Shown here piece by piece: positions 1 through 7,049 of a stretch of DNA of 29,114 bases; position 1 is the stretch's first letter, and each line of letters opens with the position of its first letter. The position numbers and the translations under genes are program-made. The stretch is from Chlamydiia bacterium (lineage in GTDB: Bacteria > Chlamydiota > Chlamydiia > Chlamydiales > JAAZZY01). The DNA is taken from contig JAAZZY010000005.1 in assembly GCA_014239035.1 (NCBI GenBank), positions 1-29,114 on the forward strand, read 5' to 3'. Below the pieces are notes generated by a model that saw nothing but the letters and a program-made list of their open reading frames with translations, ran no database searches and was not told the DNA's origin.

Positions 1-1484
1 TAGTGAAAGAAGAGGCTTTTTCGAAACTCCTTATTGAGATTTGCAACTTTCTTGAAACAAAAAGCTCTATATGTGAAATACCTGAACTTATTGCCACTCT
101 TGAGGAAGATTTGCAGAAGAAAGCACAGTCAAATGAGCTAGTTATAAAAATTGAGCAACAAATCTTAAGTATTGAAAAGTCAAATGAAACCTTACAAGTT
201 CAAATTATTGAGGAAGATAAATTACTTGATGAGCTTGAGAAAAAATGGAATAAGGTTTGCCTTCAGTTTCAAATACAGTCACCTTTTTCAATAGATGAAA
301 TTGAAAATCTGATTAAGCATATGGATCACTTTTTTCATCTTTCTAAAAGTGTTCAATCTGAAAATGAAAATCTTAAAGAATGTTTAACAAAAATTGAGTC
401 GTATAATAATCAATCTCAAAAAGTATTTGGATTTACAAAAATAAAGCCAGAATCGATTTCGAAGCTAGCAAGTGAAATAGATGCTCATGAAACAATAAAG
501 TCAGAATACGAAAAACTAAGTTTTCTTAGAAAAACTAGAGCGTTAGAACTTAAATCAATTGAAAACAAGCTAGAGGAAATAACGAAAGAATCTGATTGTG
601 TCTTTGATAAGTTTTCAATTGAAAAATCTCACTTTACCGAAGATCTGTTACTCTCATCAAAAAACTACTACTCATTAAAATCTCAAATACAAGAGCTTAG
701 TTCAATTCTAGCATTTAAATGCGGAAATGGAAAACTAGATAAATTCCTAACTCAGATAAAAGAATATAAAAGCTTAGATGAGATCAAGGCTAAATATCAG
801 AAAGTATCAGAGGAGAGTAGGGAGCTAAAATCAGATTTACTTGAAGTCCAAAATAATCTAGGCGCCCTTCAATATAGGGAGTCCTTAGTATACAATTTTG
901 ATAAGAAGCATCAGCTTGAAACTAATCTTCAAACACAAACCTTTGAACTTAATGAGCAAATTCAACGATTTTTAATTGCTAAAACCTCTGCGAAGTTCAT
1001 ACGTGAGACTATTTGGGATTACCAGAATAAACATCAAAAGAGAATCTTAGGCTTAGCTAGCTCTTATTTCAATGAGCTTACTGATGGTAGGTATGTTGAT
1101 CTTCAGCTAAACTTTCTAGAAGATAAGGAATCTTTGCTTGAATGCATAAATTCTACTAACAAGAAAGTAGGTGTTAATGAACTTAGCGAAGGCACAAGAG
1201 ATCAGCTTTATATTTCTTTAAAATTTGCTTTTGCTGAGATTTACTTTGAAAACAATGAACCCTTTCCATTTATCCTAGATGATATCTTAGTTAACTTTGA
1301 TGATAAGAGAGCTCAAAAGTGTATTAGAATTATAGAGAGAATAAGCCAAAAAACTCAGGTGATTTTGTTGACTCACCATCATCACCTAGTAGAACTGATT
1401 AACAAAACTCTTAGTGCAGATTCTATCCAGAGTCTGGATCTAATAAAACAAACTAATCTAGCATCTTTTGAATCTCAGCAATAA
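1..1484 (+). CDS. YhaN-like coiled-coil AAA/SMC-type ATPase, C-terminal part (5' end outside window)
   Basis: The frame is open to the left edge, so the gene starts upstream; the GTG at position 3 is only the first internal candidate start. About 490 residues are visible. The first ~340 are Lys/Glu/Leu-rich and helical, fitting the long coiled coil of Rad50/SbcC/YhaN-type ATPases. The last ~130 hold the C-terminal ATPase lobe: an ABC-signature-like LSEGTRDQLYISLKFA, a Walker B stretch FILDDILVNFDDKRA, and a switch segment with a His cluster (LLTHHHHLVEL). This order is typical of YhaN, which is usually paired with the nuclease YhaO in DNA transactions; YhaO would lie outside the window. The final residues NLASFESQQ are encoded by a 39-bp repeat whose other copy ends gp6D on the opposite strand, so the extreme C-terminus may be acquired. 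Family assignment is good; the specific role is inferred. Confidence 0.85.
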   Translation, partial: VKEEAFSKLLIEICNFLETKSSICEIPELIATLEEDLQKKAQSNELVIKIEQQILSIEKSNETLQVQIIEEDKLLDELEKKWNKVCLQFQIQSPFSIDEIENLIKHMDHFFHLSKSVQSENENLKECLTKIESYNNQSQKVFGFTKIKPESISKLASEIDAHETIKSEYEKLSFLRKTRALELKSIENKLEEITKESDCVFDKFSIEKSHFTEDLLLSSKNYYSLKSQIQELSSILAFKCGNGKLDKFLTQIKEYKSLDEIKAKYQKVSEESRELKSDLLEVQNNLGALQYRESLVYNFDKKHQLETNLQTQTFELNEQIQRFLIAKTSAKFIRETIWDYQNKHQKRILGLASSYFNELTDGRYVDLQLNFLEDKESLLECINSTNKKVGVNELSEGTRDQLYISLKFAFAEIYFENNEPFPFILDDILVNFDDKRAQKCIRIIERISQKTQVILLTHHHHLVELINKTLSADSIQSLDLIKQTNLASFESQQ

Positions 1485-1566
1485 GTCCTTTTTTCAGGGA
1501 AAGGTCATCACTCTGGAATTTAAACTCATTTACTTGCTTAAAATATCTAATTAATCTGATACTTGT
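1453..1566 (-). pseudogene. Possible remnant of a gp6-type gene 3' end
   Basis: Read on the minus strand, this stretch is open for 37 codons and ends in the same residues as gp6D (GLIAEIQKMLD, then a stop). The last 13 codons lie in the perfect 39-bp repeat. Upstream the DNA differs from gp6D, but the frame stays open and RLIRYFKQ loosely resembles gp6D RLRQSLKK. An in-frame TAG at 1567–1569 and a TGA further upstream close it. It is either the tail of a second, deleted gp6 gene or a gp6D 3' end left as an attachment-site duplicate that is open by chance. The repeat is certain; homology beyond it is weak. Confidence 0.4.
1454..1492. repeat. 39-bp perfect direct repeat, left copy
   Basis: Identical base for base to 5525–5563, offset 4071 bp. 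On the minus strand it encodes the C-terminus of gp6D. On the plus strand it encodes the last nine residues and stop of the YhaN-like protein. Sequence outside it diverges abruptly on both sides. Confidence 0.95.
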
Positions 1567-1585
1567 CTAAAACGTTCATACTACA

Positions 1586-1616
1586 TTAACATCTATGCAG
1601 TTAACAACAATTAACA
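1586..1616. repeat. Three TTAACA hexamers upstream of the hydrolase gene
   Basis: TTAACA occurs at 1586–1591, 1601–1606 and 1611–1616, spaced 15 and 10 bp, just ahead of the ATG at 1627. This could be a short protein-binding array or an AT-rich coincidence. No convincing Shine-Dalgarno sequence lies between the array and the ATG. Confidence 0.3.
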
Positions 1617-1626
1617 ATGTGTTACT

Positions 1627-4068
1627 ATGAATTCACAACCCAATTTTATATTCGATCCTTGTTTCGGTTACCAAACAACCTCGCAGGTCTACCACCAAAT
1701 CCAAGATCCAGATATTTTAAAATTGTGTCAGCAGAATCATTTAAGAACAGATTATATTGCATATACAACTTCGGAAGTAGTAACTTATGATGCTTTTGAT
1801 GATAAGCCCTATATTGAATTTAATAATCACAAAATAGATCGAGATTTAGTATCTCACCATACAGAGCATCTAGGATCAGATGTTGCTGTTGTAGCTCTAT
1901 ACTTAGATGAGCAAAAATATCATATTAAACAAGATTTAGAAAATCCTGATTTGGTTCCTAAAGTATCATTTTCGGCTAATAAAGGTGTTCCAGTACTTGC
2001 AGAAGCAATGGTTAAAATTAGACCAGCTATAGAGAAATACTTTGAGCAGATGCAAAATTTAAAACCCCACCACCTAGGATTTCCTACATTTCAAGAACTT
2101 GCTAATAACTCATGTAATGAATTTAGTGATGACCTCAAAAATCTACAAGTAGAAACTATTGCTTTGCAGGTTTCTCATCAAAAATGCTTGGGGCACCAAA
2201 TCGTGAAAGATGACTTGAGATTTGACAACGATAGACGCAAAAAGGCTAGAGAAGATGTAGCTTCATATGAAGAATATTATCGCAATCATCCTGATTATAA
2301 AAAGTGTTTAGCAGATACAACCACAGATAGAAAAGGAAGAGGCTATAGAGTCAGTGTAGCAGCTTACCATAAGAATGATTTTGCTAGCTGTGATCATTGT
2401 GAGTTGGTTCTAAAGAATATCTCACAGAAAATTCCAATGCCTGATGCTTTAAGGCAGCTGGAAGGCCATTGGGCGCAGGCAGGTCTAGACCCCTCTCAAA
2501 TTTGGAACAAGTATCAAAGTCTAATGGGTGCAGGTCTCTCAGAAAAAATCACCTCAAACCCTATTCTTTTCGAGAAGACTTCAAAAGCATATTTTGCCGT
2601 TTGTAATCATCTAGGCCAAGCTATACAAAACGGAAGTCTCCATTCTTATCCCTATGGAGAACTGATTCAAAAGATGATTTTTTCATCTCTAAAAATGACT
2701 CAGCATGATGCTGCAGAGCTTTTTATAGAACTCTGCAAAAATTCAATTTTGACGGATTTTAGAGAGAGGAAGATAAAAAGATGTATTAATCACCAGGAAT
2801 TCTTAGATCAGTTTGAAAGCAGTGGAAGGGAGCTAAAAGCATTAAATAAAGCATCAGTCCAAATGGCAGATCTATATAAAGAAGCCCCTGGCATAGACCC
2901 ATCTTCTGTATCAACCAAATCTATTGAGTATAAAGAGGGTAAAAAGAGGCTTCACAACTTGTACATCTTCTATAAACATGAAGATAATAGTAAGGCGTGC
3001 TCTAGATTTTGCAATATAACAAAGCAAATTCCATTTCAGAAATCAGCTGCTCAAGAACTAGGTGAAGTCAAAGAGATTCTTAAAAATCAGGATGTGAACT
3101 TTCAAGAAGAATTATCTAAATTAACTCAGTTAACAGCAGGCTCAAATTTAGAAATTGTTCTAGATGAACAATCTTTATCAAAGACTCAAAGTCATGTAAG
3201 TAAAACTCAATCCTACTCTTCTAAAGACTATGAAAATATTGTAAACTCACTTGAGCAAGAAATAGCTCTTAACCCTACGAATTTCGATAATTCGATAAAT
3301 AATGACTTAACTCTTTTAGCGCTTGAAAAAAGTAATAGCGTGCCCACAAATCATAAAGATTTTTCTAATATTGATGATGCTCTCAAGAGGTACCCTTTTG
3401 AAATTGACACAGACGGCTTGCCTTGTGCTGAACCTCAACCCTACTATAAGCCTTCTCAAATAGCCACCTTTGGAAATAAGGGGGCAGCTCATGGAGATAC
3501 ACTTTTTGTTAACGGGATAATGACAACCTATGAGGAAGCTTGTCAGACAGCTTTAGCGATCTCAGAGATGCAAGGTGGCAACAAGACCGACTTGATTTAC
3601 AATTCTACACTTGGTCTGCACAGAGATCTAAAAAAACAAAGTTATATTAATAAAGGCTATCTTGTACCTGCAGCAAAACTTTTAAAAGGTCATATTTTAA
3701 ATTACTTTAAAGATGCAGATCCCAATAAAATCCTTCATATCAATGCGCATAGTCAAGGTGGGTCCATTCTTAATAGTATTCTTTCTGAAATTCCTGAAAA
3801 GTATCGAGAGAGAATGGTCATCGATACTTATGGAACAGCAGGATACATAGATAAGGAGATGGCTGGTAAGGTTAGAAACGTATGGCATCCAAGTGACCTC
3901 ACCTCTAAATTGGCAGATTTAAAGGGGTGGGAGAAAGCAAAAAAAGATGGCACTCTAGTTGTTCTGGAAAATGATGGAAAGTCGCCGTTAGCTGCTCATG
4001 GATTGATGGATGGGTATTTAGAAGTCTTTAAAGATCGTAATGAAACCTTTGCACAAGGAGAATTTTAA
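1627..4068 (+). CDS. Large protein with C-terminal alpha/beta-hydrolase (lipase-like) domain
   Basis: The protein has 813 residues and no signal peptide or transmembrane segment. I do not recognise residues 1–600, which are polar and contain a Cys/His-rich patch near residue 255. The last ~200 residues look like a serine hydrolase: a strand and turn DTLFVNGIMTTYEEA near 625, then a nucleophile elbow HINAHSQGGSILNSIL with Ser709, a GxSxG variant with Ala in the first position as in many lipases. Asp757 (HPSDL) and His791 (AAHGLMDGYLE) lie in suitable order for a triad. The substrate is unknown; a lipid or acyl ester is an inference. Chlamydia-restricted families of similar build (such as DUF687) are a possible match that I cannot confirm. 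The stop overlaps the lipoprotein start by 1 bp, so the two genes are translationally coupled. The gene lies inside the repeat-bounded 4.07-kb segment. Confidence 0.8.
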   Translation: MNSQPNFIFDPCFGYQTTSQVYHQIQDPDILKLCQQNHLRTDYIAYTTSEVVTYDAFDDKPYIEFNNHKIDRDLVSHHTEHLGSDVAVVALYLDEQKYHIKQDLENPDLVPKVSFSANKGVPVLAEAMVKIRPAIEKYFEQMQNLKPHHLGFPTFQELANNSCNEFSDDLKNLQVETIALQVSHQKCLGHQIVKDDLRFDNDRRKKAREDVASYEEYYRNHPDYKKCLADTTTDRKGRGYRVSVAAYHKNDFASCDHCELVLKNISQKIPMPDALRQLEGHWAQAGLDPSQIWNKYQSLMGAGLSEKITSNPILFEKTSKAYFAVCNHLGQAIQNGSLHSYPYGELIQKMIFSSLKMTQHDAAELFIELCKNSILTDFRERKIKRCINHQEFLDQFESSGRELKALNKASVQMADLYKEAPGIDPSSVSTKSIEYKEGKKRLHNLYIFYKHEDNSKACSRFCNITKQIPFQKSAAQELGEVKEILKNQDVNFQEELSKLTQLTAGSNLEIVLDEQSLSKTQSHVSKTQSYSSKDYENIVNSLEQEIALNPTNFDNSINNDLTLLALEKSNSVPTNHKDFSNIDDALKRYPFEIDTDGLPCAEPQPYYKPSQIATFGNKGAAHGDTLFVNGIMTTYEEACQTALAISEMQGGNKTDLIYNSTLGLHRDLKKQSYINKGYLVPAAKLLKGHILNYFKDADPNKILHINAHSQGGSILNSILSEIPEKYRERMVIDTYGTAGYIDKEMAGKVRNVWHPSDLTSKLADLKGWEKAKKDGTLVVLENDGKSPLAAHGLMDGYLEVFKDRNETFAQGEF
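4055..4061 (+). promoter_or_regulatory. Shine-Dalgarno for the first lipoprotein
   Basis: An AAGGAG-type site lies inside the last codons of the hydrolase gene, about 7 bases before the ATG at 4068. It supports coupled translation, and the same site is copied ahead of the second lipoprotein at about 4661–4667. Confidence 0.7.
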
Positions 4069-4646
4069 TGGTTATATACAGGTTAATTTTAGGTTTGATG
4101 TGTTTGACTCTACTTGGTTGCACCAATCCAAGTCCACCACGGAAGAAAAGCGAGAAGGTTGCTTTAGCAGATCAAGTTTCACGAGAATGTGCTCAAACTC
4201 TCTCCAAGAGATATCATATGTCTCAATCGGGAGAAGGCGGGGCTATGATGTATGAAATAAAAGAGCTATTTCTTGCATTCTATATTTATCGCCAGCTCAC
4301 AAAAGAAGAAGCCCGCGAAATACTCATTGACTGTGCTCATGAGGTGATTAGTGCAGTTAATAATAATCCCGATATTCAAAAGTACTTACTTCCAGGTGGT
4401 TTTACCGAAAAAAATGTTGAGATTCAAATTTTTATTCATCCAGATCATAAGCAAACTTTACACCCAGATCTAGGTGTTTGTACCTATAACTATGGTAAAT
4501 TGGCTTACAAGACCCATGATCCAGACAATAAATATAAGTATAAAACGAGGGACCGTGAAACTTACAAAGAAGCACTGGCCCTTTTAGGGAATTCTTCGGA
4601 GGTTACAGATTGGAAAGGTGAGAGGATTAGAGTTTCAGTAAAATAA
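4068..4646 (+). CDS. Lipoprotein, first copy of a tandem duplication
   Basis: A 192-residue protein with a classic type II signal peptide: Arg at residue 5, a hydrophobic core, then lipobox LLGC with Cys18 as the predicted lipidation site. The mature part is polar, with conserved blocks LTKEEAREILIDC, KYLLPGGFTEK and HPDLGVC. It is about three-quarters identical to the following gene up to SSEV/SSGV near residue 175. Its last ~17 residues are unrelated, because the duplication junction replaced the original C-terminus: the stop TAA at 4644–4646 comes from copied sequence of the hydrolase gene end. Function unknown. Its coupling to the hydrolase gene suggests a partner, chaperone or protective role, which is only inferred. 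Confidence 0.85.
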   Translation: MVIYRLILGLMCLTLLGCTNPSPPRKKSEKVALADQVSRECAQTLSKRYHMSQSGEGGAMMYEIKELFLAFYIYRQLTKEEAREILIDCAHEVISAVNNNPDIQKYLLPGGFTEKNVEIQIFIHPDHKQTLHPDLGVCTYNYGKLAYKTHDPDNKYKYKTRDRETYKEALALLGNSSEVTDWKGERIRVSVK

Positions 4647-4673
4647 TGAAGCCTTTGCCCAAGGAGAATTTTA

Positions 4674-5555
4674 ATGGTTATATACAGGTTACTTTAAGGT
4701 TTAATGTGTTTGACTCTACTTGGTTGTGCAAATCCAAGTCCACCACAGAAGAAAAGCGAACAAGCCGCTTTAGCTAATCAAGTTTTACAAGAATGTGCTC
4801 AAACCCTTTCCAATAGATATTTTATGTCCCAATCGGGAGAAGGTGGGGATATGATGTTTGAAATAAAGGGGCTATTTCTTGCATTCTATATTTATTATCA
4901 ACTTACTAAAGAAGAAGCTCGTGAAATACTAATTGACTGCGTTCATGAACTCATTACTACAGTTTATACCAATTCAGACATTCAAAAATATTTGCTCCCA
5001 GGTGGCTTTACAGAAAAAAGTGTTGAAATTCAAATTTATATTTATCCAAACCTTAAGCAAAATTTACACCCAGATTTAGGGGTCTGTTCCTACAATTATG
5101 GTAAGTTGGCATTCAGTACTAATGACCCGGATAAAATGTCTAAATATAAAATAGATGAAACTGAAACTTATGCTGAGGCTCTGTCTCTTTTAAGGAATTC
5201 CTCGGGTGTTATGGTATGGACTGATGAGATGGTTGAAGCTGGGCTTAACTTTCAAAAAACATTAAATTCTTTTTCATCAAACCCAAGCAAAGAAAATTTC
5301 GAATCGATGTTGTTCAGTGGTGTAATTGATTCTTTTGACAAGCTTGAGTTATCTCCTGAAGAAATGCAGATGCTTAAAGCAGAATTTCCTTCATATATAG
5401 ATACAGTTGATGGCTCGCTAGAAAAAGCTGAGAAATTGCTAGATACCGATTTTGATGAGTTTTCTGAAAAGTCTCTAAAGCTATTTGTCATGATCAAAAA
5501 AGAAATCAATTCAAAGAGAAAAATTAATCTAGCATCTTTTGAATCTCAGCAATAA
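4674..5555 (+). pseudogene. Lipoprotein, second copy, with nonsense codon in the signal peptide
   Basis: This copy begins like the first with a good Shine-Dalgarno and MVIYRL, but codon 8 is TAA (4695–4697) where the first copy has TTA. Reading can resume in the same frame at ATG 4704, preceded by AAGG, giving a 283-residue protein that starts MCLTLLGC. It keeps the lipobox but loses the basic n-region and most of the hydrophobic core, so export and lipidation are doubtful. The rest is intact and extends ~110 residues beyond the truncated first copy, ending in NLASFESQQ encoded by the 39-bp repeat. The long open frame argues for a recent mutation or for re-initiation. It overlaps the 3' end of gp6D by 32 bp, convergently. 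Possible outcomes are a decaying gene, a cytoplasmic form, or a sequence error at one base. Confidence 0.7.
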
Positions 5556-6261
5556 GTCCTTTTATAGTCTCTATTTGCCGATTAGTTAGATTATCTTTAT
5601 TCTTTTTAAGGCTCTGCCTAAGTCTTTCTAGTGTGTTGATGACGCCTAGTGCAATGCTTTGTTTTCTTTTATCTTTTTCAGAGGTAGGAAAAGTCTCACG
5701 AATAATTTCTATAAGCTCTCTTTTAGTCTCCCCTTGATAATTTTGAACAATCAGATGTTTATCTTCTACAGCACCTTCTCGACTTGCTAAGGAATAAACA
5801 GCCTGTTTGGGCATAACTTCTAACATGGGTCTGAGAGCTTGTGGCATTTTAATATAGAATTCATAGTATTGGAGAAAATTGTAAGGAGTTTGTCTATTGC
5901 CATAGGTATTCATGAGCCAAGTAGTAAAAGCTCCATCTCGATATCTTTTTAAGATTTCTTGTGCTGCTTTTATGCGCTCTCCATGCAAGATGATCGCTTG
6001 GTTGTTGATCGCTTTGACTTCAGATGTAAGGTTGATTAGAGATTTTAAATCTTCTTGATTGTCTTTCTCATCAGGAGAAAACTTTTTTAAAAGTTCAGAT
6101 AATAATTCCTTTTCGCCTGAATTTAAATCTGCAAAGCCAAAGACTCCTGAAAAACTTGTAAGGTTACCTTGCATAGATTGAGTTGCAAGAGCTGACATCT
6201 TATTTGATTTTTCTGCCTTCTTTAGTCTTTGTGACAGGAACCTATTAACCTTATTTTTCAC
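5524..6261 (-). CDS. Chlamydial plasmid Pgp6-like protein (chromosomal Gp6D)
   Basis: A 245-residue, mostly helical, charged protein with no signal peptide. The segment TSFSGVFGFADLNSGEKELL followed by LKRYRDGAFTTWL and a Tyr-rich FLQYYEFYIKMPQALR matches the Pgp6/Gp6D family that I know only from chlamydial plasmids and chromosomes. Its position directly after a ParA gene and thrS matches the chromosomal gp6D locus of Chlamydia, which supports the call. The start is GTG at 6261, chosen because AAGGAG lies 5 bases upstream; 26 bp separate it from the parA stop. The biochemical role is not established; on the chlamydial plasmid, pgp5 and pgp6 sit together, and a partition or regulatory role is usually suggested. 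Its last 12 codons form the right copy of the 39-bp repeat, suggesting recombination at its 3' end. Confidence 0.8.
   Translation of the reverse strand: MKNKVNRFLSQRLKKAEKSNKMSALATQSMQGNLTSFSGVFGFADLNSGEKELLSELLKKFSPDEKDNQEDLKSLINLTSEVKAINNQAIILHGERIKAAQEILKRYRDGAFTTWLMNTYGNRQTPYNFLQYYEFYIKMPQALRPMLEVMPKQAVYSLASREGAVEDKHLIVQNYQGETKRELIEIIRETFPTSEKDKRKQSIALGVINTLERLRQSLKKNKDNLTNRQIETIKGLIAEIQKMLD
5525..5563. repeat. 39-bp perfect direct repeat, right copy
   Basis: Identical to 1454–1492. This copy is the functional 3' end of gp6D on the minus strand and also encodes the last residues and stop of the second lipoprotein on the plus strand. Confidence 0.95.
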
Positions 6262-6287
6262 AGCTTCTCCTTACTTGTAAAGCTACT

Positions 6288-7046
6288 TTACATTCTAGAT
6301 AAGATTTCTTTTGTTAACAATTTAAAATCTTCTGATGCTCGACAAGTTGGGGCTGTTTCAAAGATGGGCTTACCGTAAATTGCTGCCTCTGAAACGGATA
6401 TGTCTCGGCGGATTTTTGATTTTAGTAATTTATTAGGAAAAATAGATTCAATGACATCAATAAAGGCATCATTGCTCTTACCTCTACTGTTCCAAAACGA
6501 TATGGCAACACCTAATACATCAATAGGGTGCCTTTGAGAGATATTTTTAATGAACTGAGAAAGTCTTTCTAATCCTTTTATGCTGTAAAATTCTGGCGTT
6601 GAACATATTAACGAATAATCAGCTGCGATGAGGGCGGATTCTGTTAACCAGCAAAGGGACGGCGGCGTGTCAATAATGATGACATCATAGTTTAAGTCTT
6701 TAGTAAGATTCCGAAGTCTTTCATGAGAATAGCGATCAGAGGCAAGTTCTCCTGTTACTTCTACACGCTCAAGCCAAGTATCAGCTGGGATAATCTCTAG
6801 GTTATCAATAGATGAAGAGACGGTAACTTGATTAATGTTCATCTTTCTTTGTAGAACTTGAGCCAAGCTCTCATGCTCGTCGGGATCATACCCCAGACCA
6901 GTGGTGAGATTTGCTTGGGCATCGAAGTCTATGAGAAGAACTTTCTTATGATGAAATTTAGCAAGAGCAGAACCTAGATGAAGAGCAACGGATGTTTTTG
7001 CTGTTCCACCTTTAAAGCTGCTGATGGCAATTATCTTGGGAGCCAT
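6288..7046 (-). CDS. ParA/MinD-family partition ATPase (chlamydial Pgp5-like)
   Basis: A 252-residue cytoplasmic P-loop ATPase. The deviant Walker A is KGGTAKTS with Lys12 and Lys17, Walker A' is LLIDFDAQAN (Asp40, Asp42), and Walker B is VIIIDTPPS (Asp126). There is no extended N-terminal DNA-binding domain, so it is a small (type Ib-like or Soj-like) ParA. It binds ATP and, by family knowledge, dimerises on DNA to position a plasmid, chromosome or protein complex. Its neighbours are thrS, 3 bp upstream, and gp6D downstream, so it is probably co-transcribed with both. This is the usual chlamydial chromosomal copy of the plasmid pgp5–pgp6 pair, annotated minD or parA in Chlamydia. No clear ParB gene is nearby; Gp6D is the obvious candidate partner. 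Confidence 0.93.
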   Translation of the reverse strand: MAPKIIAISSFKGGTAKTSVALHLGSALAKFHHKKVLLIDFDAQANLTTGLGYDPDEHESLAQVLQRKMNINQVTVSSSIDNLEIIPADTWLERVEVTGELASDRYSHERLRNLTKDLNYDVIIIDTPPSLCWLTESALIAADYSLICSTPEFYSIKGLERLSQFIKNISQRHPIDVLGVAISFWNSRGKSNDAFIDVIESIFPNKLLKSKIRRDISVSEAAIYGKPIFETAPTCRASEDFKLLTKEILSRM

Positions 7047-7049
7047 AAC

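Larger units (their letters stand above)
4038..5210 (+). repeat. Tandem duplication, 606-bp unit
   Basis: Sequence from about 4038 (the last codons of the hydrolase gene, encoding NETFAQGEF) is repeated from about 4644 (NEAFAQGEF) with an offset of 606 bp. Each unit contains the ribosome site, ATG and lipoprotein coding region. The copies have diverged by scattered substitutions, so the duplication is not brand new. Confidence 0.85.

Noticed and set aside
1586..1616. TTAACA triplet as plasmid replication iterons
   Set aside because: Only three short, unevenly spaced AT-rich hexamers and no replication gene nearby; kept only as a weak repeat.
4040..4255. 71-codon plus-strand open frame
   Set aside because: It lies in a different frame over the hydrolase end and the first lipoprotein, whose lipobox and homology to the duplicate are clear.
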